32,353 nucleotides of DNA from Akkermansia muciniphila (GTDB lineage: Bacteria; Verrucomicrobiota; Verrucomicrobiia; Verrucomicrobiales; Akkermansiaceae): contig CAMDLP010000035.1 in the NCBI GenBank assembly GCA_945901795.1, positions 1 through 32,353 of the forward strand, read 5' to 3'. Every line of letters begins with the position of its first letter. Position 1 is the first letter of the stretch. A program made the translations under genes and the position numbers. Shown piece after piece: positions 21,961 through 28,745 of this stretch. The notes beneath the pieces were generated by a model that saw only the letters and a program-made list of their open reading frames with translations, did not search any database and was not told the origin of the DNA.

Positions 21961-22350
21961 TCAAGAAGTAATAAGCGAGCGATTCTCCAAGTCCGATCGG
22001 CGGAAAGAAATCCGGAAATTCGAAAAAATCAATGTGAGTAGAGCCACTAGGATATTCGCGGGCTTCTTTACCGGCTTGGCCATCGCGACAGGTTGACGCT
22101 GCTTGAAGGAGTTCTGTTGAACCGGTTGGGTTTGTCGGGAGAGCAGCAAAAGCCTGTCATACTCCCTTCGCCCAACCGGAACTGAAAGGACGGCATAGGC
22201 CTCGTTGATGATCTGCATGGTCCGGCGCAATTCTGCGTTTCCGTCGTTCCTGTCAGGGTGGAACTTCATTGCGAGTGCTTTGTATGCAGCTCGAATCACC
22301 TCGTCAGGCGCAGTCTCCGCAACGTTCAGGTTATCGTAATGGGTCCGCAT
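21961..22350 (-). CDS. J-domain (DnaJ-like) protein with C-terminal membrane segment
   Basis: 129 residues. Residues 4-65 form a J domain: YDNLNVAETAPDEVIRAAYK, then LAMKFHPDRN with the HPD motif (about 32-34) that stimulates Hsp70 ATPase, and AYAVLSVPVGRREYD. A linker leads to one hydrophobic helix (about 98-112, ILVALLTLIFSNF), so it may tether an Hsp70 to the membrane. No G/F region, zinc finger or substrate-binding domain is present, making it a class III J protein. The last residues (NRSLITS) abut the truncated coiled-coil gene copy; the original C-terminus may have been replaced. Confidence 0.85.
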   Translation of the reverse strand: MRTHYDNLNVAETAPDEVIRAAYKALAMKFHPDRNDGNAELRRTMQIINEAYAVLSVPVGRREYDRLLLLSRQTQPVQQNSFKQRQPVAMAKPVKKPANILVALLTLIFSNFRISFRRSDLENRSLITS

Positions 22351-22356
22351 GTAATT

Positions 22357-22362
22357 TATGTA
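22357..22362 (-). promoter_or_regulatory. -10-like element directly upstream of the J-domain gene
   Basis: On the minus strand TACATA ends 7 nt before the ATG at 22350 (6-nt gap), the same placement as at other genes here. The -35 is not convincing. Confidence 0.4.
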
Positions 22363-22400
22363 GCCGTCGGCCTGGCAGAAAGGCCGAAGATATCAGTCTC

Positions 22401-22739
22401 GTGTGGAAGGAGCAAGCTCCTGAAGCCGTGTTTGCGGGAAAGCCCCTCGTTGATCTGGAAGCCGCCCTAGCGGGGTTGCAAGAGTCCAACAAGGATTTGA
22501 AGATCAGGGACCAAGCCCGCTCGGCCGCCGTGAAAACGCGCGACGACAAGCTGAAGTCCCTAGCCACACTGTTGCGCAACTTAGTAAAGGGCGTGCAAAG
22601 CCATCCGGAATACGGCGAGGACAGCCCGCTGTATCGCGCGATGGGCTTCGTGCCGTTCAGCGAGCGCCGCAGCGGCCTGACCCGGCGCGCCAAGGCGGGC
22701 AGCGGCCCGCCGGCTGGAAATGAAGAAGCCGCTGTCTGA
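22401..22739 (+). pseudogene. Hypothetical protein, probably 5'-truncated
   Basis: The frame carries LVWKEQAPEAVFAGKPLVDLEAAL, shown here only in part (FAGKPLVDLEAALAGL), then a helical segment, SHPEYGEDSPLYRAMGF and SERRSGLTRR. The DSPLYRAMGFxxxSERRSGLTR end resembles a small helical protein family seen in these bacteria, whose full members are longer at the N-terminus. Here the upstream part runs into the antisense of the J-domain gene, with only a GTG at 22401 as possible start and no promoter. A truncated remnant is more likely than an intact gene. Function unknown. Confidence 0.45.
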
Positions 22740-22871
22740 TTCACTCCTGGAAGAGAACAAAATCAGAACAGCGACTTGGGAACTCAAGCCATCGGCCCGC
22801 AAGGGTCGGTGGTTTGTTGTCTGGGGGAAGAAAGCACTATTTTGCGAAAATGCCAAGAAAAGGAATTTGTT

Positions 22872-22979
22872 TCACTCATCAGTCCCGTGGAGATGGATCA
22901 TTTCCAACTGATCCAGAAGAAGATGGGGAAACGCGTGAAGATCCTCAGCGGGGATCAGCTCGACTTGCAGGGGTATTGA
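22872..22979 (+). repeat. Direct repeat, copy 2 (rhlE 3'-end duplicate)
   Basis: Copy of the last 108 bp of the helicase gene (19746-19853), preserving the frame EMDHFQLIQKKMGKRVK to LDLQGY and the TGA, with 9 mismatches. Nothing upstream of 22872 resembles the helicase. The two copies bracket a 3.1-kb segment of accessory genes, as attachment sites do when an element inserts at the 3' end of a gene, but no integrase is visible. Confidence 0.88.
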
Positions 22980-23170
22980 ATCATTGGCGGCGAGCGGTCG
23001 GAAAACCACCTGTGAGACGCCTCTTGGATTTCAGCGTTTCAGCTTTTGACTGCGTCCAGGCGTTTTGCGGCTTTGCCGGTTTCGGCAGAGTTCGCTATCG
23101 CTCTCCCGTTCATGATTTCAACCTTTACCCTGCCGCGGCCCATCGACGGAAATTCCCGTTTTTTGCGGAC

Positions 23171-23199
23171 TTGAATCAGCATCCGGCATCACTTACTTT
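23171..23199 (+). promoter_or_regulatory. Promoter of the third toxin-antitoxin pair, predicted leaderless
   Basis: TTGAAT (23171-23176), 17-bp spacer, TACTTT (23194-23199), then 6 nt to the ATG at 23206. Spacing is the same as at the paralogous antitoxin (20720-20748) although the surrounding sequence has diverged. Confidence 0.6.
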
Positions 23200-23205
23200 C
23201 CTCTC

Positions 23206-23391
23206 ATGTCCACGAAAGAATTGGCGATGGAAACCATCAAGGATCTGCCCGACGGTGCCACTTGGCATGAAATCGAGGAACGCATTCACTTCCTTGCCGC
23301 CATCGAAAAAGCCCGCGAGGAAGTCCGGCGCGGAGAGGTTGTCCCCCACGAGGAAGTCCGCAACCTTTTGAGCGGATGGCTTTCCAAATAG
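23206..23391 (+). CDS. Short antitoxin (addiction-module type), paralogue of 20755-20943
   Basis: 61 residues: MSTKELAMETIKDLPDGATW, then EIEERIHFLAAIEKAREEV and a tail with EEVRNLLSGWL. It shares the first 35 residues strongly with the antitoxin at 20755; the tail differs. It overlaps the toxin gene by 16 nt (23376-23391). Short helical antitoxins of this kind neutralise RelE/ParE toxins through the C-terminal tail. Confidence 0.82.
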   Translation: MSTKELAMETIKDLPDGATWHEIEERIHFLAAIEKAREEVRRGEVVPHEEVRNLLSGWLSK

Positions 23392-23678
23392 TCTGGTCGG
23401 AAATCGCGCTCTCCGATCTGCAGGACCTCGTCCGCTACATCGCGCGGGATGACCGGCAGGTGGCGGGACGTTTCGGCGATTTGATCGTGTCCAAGGTCGA
23501 ATCCCTTCAAAGCTTCCCGAGGATTGGCCGAATCGTGCCGGAATATCGGGAGGAGTGCTTGCGGGAACTGATCGTTCCCCCTTATCGGATCGTTTTTGAA
23601 ATCGATGATGATGCCATGAAGCTCTCAATCCTGCGCATCTGGCACGCTGCGCGGGGGGATTTGGAACTACCTCCCTGA
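23376..23678 (+). CDS. RelE/ParE-superfamily toxin
   Basis: 100 residues. It starts FQIVWSEIALSDLQDLVRYIA, continues with ESLQSFPRIGRIVPEY and PYRIVFEIDDDAMKLSILRIWHAAR. The FPRxGRxVPEY, ELxVxPYRIVFE and RIWHAAR words place it in the RelE/ParE subfamily distinct from the MDF-type toxins at 8282 and 20940. Its target (gyrase or ribosome-bound mRNA) is not decided by sequence. Its antitoxin belongs to the same family as that of the different toxin at 20940. Confidence 0.9.
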   Translation: MAFQIVWSEIALSDLQDLVRYIARDDRQVAGRFGDLIVSKVESLQSFPRIGRIVPEYREECLRELIVPPYRIVFEIDDDAMKLSILRIWHAARGDLELPP

Positions 23679-23768
23679 GAGACCGCCGCACGCTAAAGCG
23701 CGAACTCCGGACAATATCCCGGTGGCACAAGCGGCAGGAGGTTTCAGCAATGAATATTGGCAAACGAT

Positions 23769-25046
23769 CTATTTCTTCCCGCGCTTGGCGGCTGGCTTTT
23801 TCGTGGCGCGCGCCTCGGGCTTGGCCACCTTCTTCGCATCCATCTCGCGCGTGCGTTTCCGCCAGTCGCGCTTGGCCGGCGCCTCGCCCGCTGCGGGAGC
23901 GGGGGTGGTGGCGTGGTAGTCGAAGCCTCGCAGGCGTTTCCGGTCGAGGCGCTGGCCGATGGTGAACTCGAGGATGCCTAGCAGGTTGAGGTCCGACTTG
24001 GGGACGAAGCTGATCGCCTCGCCCGCCGCCTCCGCCCGGCCAGTGCGGCCGATTCGATGGACGTAGTCCTCGGGGTTCACCGGGAAATCGAAGTTCACGA
24101 CCTGCGAGACGCCGTCGATGTCAATGCCGCGCGCGACGATGTCGGTGGCGACGAGGACCTGGACTTTCCCGTCCTTGAAATCTTGGAGCGCCTGGAGCCG
24201 TTGTTCCTGGGAGCGGCTGGAGTGCAGGCGGGCGACCTTCACGCCGGCGAGTTTGAGGAAATTCGTGAGCAGGTTCGCGCCGTCTTTCATCCGGACGAAG
24301 ACGAGGACGCGGGTGAACGTTGGCTGCCGGAGGAGCTCCAGCAGAAGCGCGTTTTTCAAATGCGCCGGCACCTCGTAAACGCACTGAGCCACGGTGTCCG
24401 CCGGGTTCGAGCGCTTGCCGATCTGCACCATCTTTGGCTGATAGAGAAACCGGTGCGCCAGCGACTCGATCTGTTTGGACAGGGTGGCGGAGAACATCAG
24501 GGTCTGCCGTCGCCTCGGCAAATGACCAACAATTTCCTCGATGTCCGGCAGAAATCCCATGTGCAGCATGCGGTCCGCTTCATCCAGCACCAGGATTTCC
24601 AACATGCTGAAATCCACTTTCTGGCGGCCGATTAGATCGATCAAACGTCCCGGCGTGGCGACGATCATGTCCACGCCCTTGTGCACGGATTTGATCTGCG
24701 CCTCCTCCTCCACGCCGCCGAAAATCGCGGCCACGCGGATGGGCAGGCCGTCGCCGTAAGCACGGATGTTTTCCATGATCTGCACGGCGAGCTCGCGGGT
24801 GGGAGCGAGGACGAGCGCCTTGGTGACACGCGACTGGCCCTGCCGATAGGACAGCGAAAGGCGGTGGAGCATCGGCAGCACGAAGGCCGCGGTCTTGCCG
24901 GTGCCGGTCTGGGCGATGGCGATCAGGTCATGCCCCTGCATCACCTTGGGGATGGCCGCCGCCTGCACCTGGGTCGGTCGGGTGTAACCTGCTTTTTGAA
25001 TCGCGCGGAGAATCTCTTTTCCAAGTCCGAAGTTGCTGAACGGCAT
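23769..25046 (-). CDS. DEAD-box ATP-dependent RNA helicase, RhlE-like, with basic tail
   Basis: 425 residues from the ATG at 25046 (MPFSNFGLGKEILRAIQKAG). Motifs: Q (TRPTQVQAAAIP), I AQTGTGKT, Ia PTRELA, Ib TPGRLIDL, II DEAD (VLDEADRML), III SATL, VFVRMK, ARGID and HRIGRTGR. After domain 2 a lysine/alanine-rich tail (ARATKKPAAKRGKK at the end) should bind RNA nonspecifically. The frame is open further upstream (ATG 25100 or beyond), but TATGAT at 25053-25058 on the minus strand lies 6 nt before 25046, and the start fits the family N-terminus. It faces the other helicase across the accessory zone. Confidence 0.93.
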   Translation of the reverse strand: MPFSNFGLGKEILRAIQKAGYTRPTQVQAAAIPKVMQGHDLIAIAQTGTGKTAAFVLPMLHRLSLSYRQGQSRVTKALVLAPTRELAVQIMENIRAYGDGLPIRVAAIFGGVEEEAQIKSVHKGVDMIVATPGRLIDLIGRQKVDFSMLEILVLDEADRMLHMGFLPDIEEIVGHLPRRRQTLMFSATLSKQIESLAHRFLYQPKMVQIGKRSNPADTVAQCVYEVPAHLKNALLLELLRQPTFTRVLVFVRMKDGANLLTNFLKLAGVKVARLHSSRSQEQRLQALQDFKDGKVQVLVATDIVARGIDIDGVSQVVNFDFPVNPEDYVHRIGRTGRAEAAGEAISFVPKSDLNLLGILEFTIGQRLDRKRLRGFDYHATTPAPAAGEAPAKRDWRKRTREMDAKKVAKPEARATKKPAAKRGKK

Positions 25047-25052
25047 GCGCCG

Positions 25053-25058
25053 ATCATA
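25053..25058 (-). promoter_or_regulatory. -10 element of the second helicase gene, predicted leaderless
   Basis: TATGAT on the minus strand, one mismatch from consensus, with a 6-nt gap to the ATG at 25046. The -35 region is GC-rich and weak. It decides the start codon chosen for this gene. Confidence 0.5.
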
Positions 25059-25086
25059 GGCCGCCCGCGCCGCCGCTGACACGGAA

Positions 25087-25287
25087 TTAAATTCAGACAT
25101 CCTGATCCGGCTCTCGAGACTCTCGGAGATTTGATGATCCAATCGGAAAATGATTTGGCACACACACGCACAAGCCATCCACAATGAATGTCGCGGCCGC
25201 GACATTCATTGTGGCGCGTTGTCACATCGGCTGCGTGTTTCACTTGCTGAACGCGCCAAATCACTTTCCGTCCGGATCAGGATTCTG
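25087..25287. repeat. Nested inverted repeats with a 36-bp perfect palindrome at the centre
   Basis: Bases 25179-25214 are a perfect palindrome (half-site CCACAATGAATGTCGCGG). Further out CGGAAAATGATTTGGC (25144-25159) pairs with GCCAAATCACTTTCCG (25256-25271) with one mismatch, and ATCCTGATCCGG (25099-25110) pairs with CCGGATCAGGAT (25274-25285). The three nested levels share an axis near 25197-25208. There is no ORF of its own. It lies between divergent starts of the helicase and the sugar mutase. Confidence 0.85.
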
Positions 25288-25322
25288 AAATTCCAACTCA
25301 CTCGCTGGCAATTCTCCCTCGC

Positions 25323-25351
25323 TTGATCGCCGTGGGGGAATCCGCTACCAC
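25323..25351 (+). promoter_or_regulatory. Possible promoter of the phospho-sugar mutase gene
   Basis: TTGATC (25323-25328), 17-bp spacer, TACCAC (25346-25351), 9 nt before the ATG at 25361. A predicted leader of only about 2-3 nt. Confidence 0.4.
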
Positions 25352-25360
25352 GGGATTGCC

Positions 25361-27316
25361 ATGATCCGGATTTCTCCTACGATCCCGCTCGAAATGAGCG
25401 CTATCCATGAAACCCTCTCCGCCGCAGTCGCCAATGGCAGCCTGCTGGAATCCGCCAAATCGAATATCACCGCCCTTCTCGACGGCACGACGAGCGCGAT
25501 CGCGCCGCTGGCGGTGCTGGAATTGGTGGACGCCGGAGCCTGGGAAGAACTCAACGACCGCTTTTTCAAGACCCTCGCATTCGGCACCGGCGGCCTGCGC
25601 GGACGGACGATCGGCCGCGTCGTGACGAAGGCGGAGCAAGGCGCCGGCGGACCGAACGGCCGCCCCGAGCATCCGTGCGTCGGCACCGCCACGATGAATT
25701 TCTACAACCTCAGCCGTGCCGTGCGCGGACTCATCACCTACGCGAAGCAATTCGCCGGCCCGGACCGCAAGCCGGTGCTCGTCTTCGCCCACGACACCCG
25801 CCACTTCTCGCGCGACTTCGCGGAATTCTGCGCCAAGACCTGCTCGGATCTCGGCTGCGACGCCTATCTGTTCGAAGGCGCGCGCTCGACTCCGCAGCTC
25901 TCCTTCGCCGTGCGTGAACTCCGCGCCGACGGCGGCGTGGTCCTCACCGCCAGCCACAACCCGGCGCACGACAACGGCTTCAAAGCCTACTTCAACGACG
26001 GCGCGCAGATCGTCGATGCCCACGCCGACGCCATCGTCCGGGAGGTGAACGCCATCACCAGCGAGCGTTACGAAATCCTGCCCGAATCGGAGCGCGGCAC
26101 GATCACCATCCTCGGCGCGGAAATGGACGCCCGCTACGTTTCCCTCCTCAAAACCCTACTGCTCAAGCCATCACTGCTAGAAGGAGCTTCCACCAAGATC
26201 GTCTTCACCAACCTACACGGCACCGGCGGTCACATCAACGTGCCGATGCTCCGCGAGTTCGGCTTCGAGGTCCTCACCGTCCCCGAGCAGGACGTGCAGG
26301 ACGGCCGATTCCCGACCGTCGACTCCCCCAATCCCGAAAATGGCCCGGCGCTGAAAATGGCCATCGACCTCGCCGAGCAATCCGGCGCGGAAATCGTCAT
26401 CGGCACCGATCCCGACGCCGACCGCATGGGCGTGGCGGTCCGCGACGCCGCCGGGAAAATGGTTTTGCTAACGGGAAATCAGATCGGCTCGCTGATGGCC
26501 TGGTATCGCCTGAAAACCTGCTTCGAACTCGGCTGGCTCACCAACGCCAACCGCAACCGCGCGGTGCTCATCAAGACCTACGTCACCACCGAGCTCCAGC
26601 ACGCCATCGCCGACGGATTCGGCGTCGGCATCGTGGACACGCTCACCGGCTTCAAATACATCGCCGGAAAACTCCGCAAATACGAGGAAGCCATCCCCGC
26701 CGACAAGAAGGGCTCCTACCGCTCGCTCAGCCAGGCCCAGACCCGCGCGCTGCGGCTCGAATACTCGCGCTTCTTCGTCTTCGGCGGCGAGGAAAGCTAC
26801 GGCTACCTCGGCTCCGACGCCGTCCGCGACAAGGACGCGAATGGCGCCGCGCTGATGTTCGCGGAAGTCGCCGCCTACGCGAAATCCGTCGGCAAGACGC
26901 TGCCTGAGCTGATGGACGACGTTTACACCGAATACGGCTTCTATCTGGAAATCGGCAAGTCGCTGGTCATGGAAGGCGCGGACGGCGCGGCCAAGATCGC
27001 GGCGCTCGCCGCTTCCTACGCCGAGAACCCGCCGACCGAGGTCGATGGCTCCGCCGTCCTGCGCGTCCGCGATTTCGCCAAGCAGGATCTCTTCGACCAG
27101 GAAGGCGACCTGCTGCCGAAGGAGAAAATGCTCTTCGTCGATCTCGAAGACGGCCGCTCCTTCGCCGTCCGCCCGTCCGGCACCGAGCCGAAGATCAAGT
27201 TCTACCTGTTCGGGAAAAAGGCTCCCGGCGGGGATCTATCCGCCGCCAAGGAGTCGGTGAAATCCGGCCTCGCCAGCCTCTGGTCCTGGATCGAAGCCGA
27301 CGCCGCGAAGCGGTGA
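25361..27316 (+). CDS. Phosphoglucomutase/phosphomannomutase (alpha-D-phosphohexomutase)
   Basis: 651 residues. Catalytic loop TASHNP at 196-201 with phosphoserine S198, metal loop DPDADR at 350-355, sugar-binding loop GGEES at 475-479 and phosphate-binding RPSGTEPK at 604-611: all four hallmark sites are present in order. The N-terminal FGTGGLRG is also typical. The enzyme interconverts hexose 1- and 6-phosphates for glycogen or cell-envelope sugar synthesis. It is somewhat longer than the usual 550-600 residues of the PgcA-like group, with extra sequence around residues 55-120. ATG 25394 is an alternative start; the promoter spacing favours 25361. Confidence 0.93.
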   Translation: MIRISPTIPLEMSAIHETLSAAVANGSLLESAKSNITALLDGTTSAIAPLAVLELVDAGAWEELNDRFFKTLAFGTGGLRGRTIGRVVTKAEQGAGGPNGRPEHPCVGTATMNFYNLSRAVRGLITYAKQFAGPDRKPVLVFAHDTRHFSRDFAEFCAKTCSDLGCDAYLFEGARSTPQLSFAVRELRADGGVVLTASHNPAHDNGFKAYFNDGAQIVDAHADAIVREVNAITSERYEILPESERGTITILGAEMDARYVSLLKTLLLKPSLLEGASTKIVFTNLHGTGGHINVPMLREFGFEVLTVPEQDVQDGRFPTVDSPNPENGPALKMAIDLAEQSGAEIVIGTDPDADRMGVAVRDAAGKMVLLTGNQIGSLMAWYRLKTCFELGWLTNANRNRAVLIKTYVTTELQHAIADGFGVGIVDTLTGFKYIAGKLRKYEEAIPADKKGSYRSLSQAQTRALRLEYSRFFVFGGEESYGYLGSDAVRDKDANGAALMFAEVAAYAKSVGKTLPELMDDVYTEYGFYLEIGKSLVMEGADGAAKIAALAASYAENPPTEVDGSAVLRVRDFAKQDLFDQEGDLLPKEKMLFVDLEDGRSFAVRPSGTEPKIKFYLFGKKAPGGDLSAAKESVKSGLASLWSWIEADAAKR

Positions 27317-27665
27317 TGCCGCCCACGCTCACCTCGCGTCGCGGGGATTTCGCCGCCACCGATTCATCTCTTCGATTTTATACTCGCCGGACTGCGGCAA
27401 GCTCTGCTGCCGCCTTGGGGGGATTGAGCTCTGCTCCATGCGGTGCGGAGCTCTTCGTGCACCGAGCAGACGCTCCGCACCGCATCCGGCAGAGCCGGAG
27501 CTACCGAGGGCGCGAGCAGAGCATCACGCACTCCGGACGGCGGCAAAAAACCGCGCAAAGAAATCATCGTTATTCCTAAATCCTCAAAAGCAGCGGACTG
27601 AAGTCTTCGACTACTTTGAGATTTCGCGGTTGCGTGCGCGGCGTGAGCGGTGATTCTGCGGCGCG
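27317..27665. repeat. Intergenic region with REP-like palindromes
   Basis: 349 bp without a gene. ATGCGGTGCGGAGC (27438-27451) is the exact reverse complement of 27472-27485, a 14-bp stem with 20-nt loop. Flanking words AGCTCTGCT and AGCAGAGC, and GCCGGAGCTACCGAGGGC, suggest further imperfect arms. CGGACTGAAGTCTTCGACT at 27594-27612 matches one arm of the palindrome at 21447-21465 with one difference. The region looks like a cluster of dispersed palindromic repeats. Confidence 0.75.
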
Positions 27666-28700
27666 ATGTTGAAACCCCGGCTGAAGAGCGATGCGTTGAA
27701 GGGCCGGAAGGCTTTCCGGGAGACGCTGGCGGGGTGGTTTTCGGAGAACGGCCGGGACTATCCGTGGCGGCGGACGCGCGAGCCGTATGCGATTTTGATT
27801 TCCGAGGTGATGCTCCAACAGACGCAGATCGCGACGGTGCTGGGGCGGGGGTTTTACACGCGATTCCTGGAGAGGTTCCCGGACGTGGAGTCGCTGGCGG
27901 GAGCGGAGGACGAGCGCATGCTGAAGGCGTGGGAGGGGCTGGGATATTATCGGCGTGTTAGGATGTTGCGGGAAACGGCGCGGGCGGTGATCGCGGAGCA
28001 TGGCGGGGAATTCCCGGTGGAGCTGGAGGCGTTGATGAAACTGCCGGGGGTGGGTCGCTACACGGCGGGGGCGCTGCGGGCGTTCGCGCATGATCTGCCG
28101 TCGGCGGTAGTGGATGGCAACGTGGCGCGGGTGCTCTCGCGGGTGATGGATTTTTCCGCGCCGGTGGACGACACGGCGGGCCAGAAACAAATGTGGGAAT
28201 GGGCGGAGGCGCTGGCGGACCCGCAACGGCCGCGGATTTACAACTCGGCGCTGATGGAGCTGGGGCAGAAAATTTGTCGGCCGGGCGTGCCGGATTGTTT
28301 GAGTTGCCCGGTGGCGGGATTTTGCAAGACGCGCGAGCCGGAGTCGCTGCCGGTGAAGCGGCAGAAAACCGTGATCACCGCCGTGGACGAGCACGCGCTG
28401 TGGTTGCGAGACGGGAAGGGGCGCTTGCTGTTGCACCGCGAGGGCGGAAAGCGGCGCGAGGGTTTGTGGAAACTGCCGACGCGCGAGGCCGCGGAAATTT
28501 CATCGCTGCCGCTGCTCGACGAGCATCGCTACACGATCACCCGCTACCGGGTGACGCTGCGGGTGCACGACGGAGCGGGGCTGAGGAAAAATTTCAAGCC
28601 GGCGGCGGATGAAATCTGGCAGGACGCGGAGGCGGTGCTGGCGCTGGCGATGCCCTCGCCGTTCCGCCGGGCGATCGGGCGGTTGTTAGCCGAAATTTGA
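27666..28700 (+). CDS. mutY: A/G-specific adenine DNA glycosylase
   Basis: 344 residues. MutY removes adenine mispaired with 8-oxoguanine. Catalytic E47 lies in EVMLQQTQ, the helix-hairpin-helix is LPGVGRYTAGAL, and D150 lies in VVDGNVARV. The [4Fe-4S] cysteines are C204, C211, C214 and C220 (C-x6-C-x2-C-x5-C). The C-terminal NUDIX-like domain for 8-oxoG recognition is present (about 235-344, GLWKLPTREA). Codon choice favours G-ending codons (CTG, GTG, GCG, GGG), unlike the C-ending preference of the mutase just upstream. Confidence 0.95.
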   Translation: MLKPRLKSDALKGRKAFRETLAGWFSENGRDYPWRRTREPYAILISEVMLQQTQIATVLGRGFYTRFLERFPDVESLAGAEDERMLKAWEGLGYYRRVRMLRETARAVIAEHGGEFPVELEALMKLPGVGRYTAGALRAFAHDLPSAVVDGNVARVLSRVMDFSAPVDDTAGQKQMWEWAEALADPQRPRIYNSALMELGQKICRPGVPDCLSCPVAGFCKTREPESLPVKRQKTVITAVDEHALWLRDGKGRLLLHREGGKRREGLWKLPTREAAEISSLPLLDEHRYTITRYRVTLRVHDGAGLRKNFKPAADEIWQDAEAVLALAMPSPFRRAIGRLLAEI

Positions 28701-28745
28701 AAACGAGTGTGACGTATGGGACAAAGTGTGTTCTTATCGGTCCCG

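Larger units (their letters stand above)
21471..21964 (-). pseudogene. Unrecognised coiled-coil protein, C-terminal part, copy 2, interrupted by a 144-bp element
   Basis: The minus-strand frame carries IEAARSRLADLELDYG to YYQERDRLRLLIQYPKG, is broken by the 144-bp element at 21594-21737, and continues VIDTIAAAQQEELEQEIAN, AERVAEEARELAGEVPF to TGA 21471-21473. Its upstream end (a TTG-started frame at 21964, SRTFTLGIVEHSGVV) differs from copy 1 and abuts the stop of the J-domain gene. The heptad-like EELEQEIANLRAEAE part suggests a coiled coil. No family is recognised. The longer C-terminus makes this the more ancestral copy. Confidence 0.65.

Noticed and set aside
22720-22911. A 63-codon frame starting MKKPLSDSLLEENK
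   Set aside because: No family features, no promoter, and it overlaps the start of the rhlE duplicate; likely chance.
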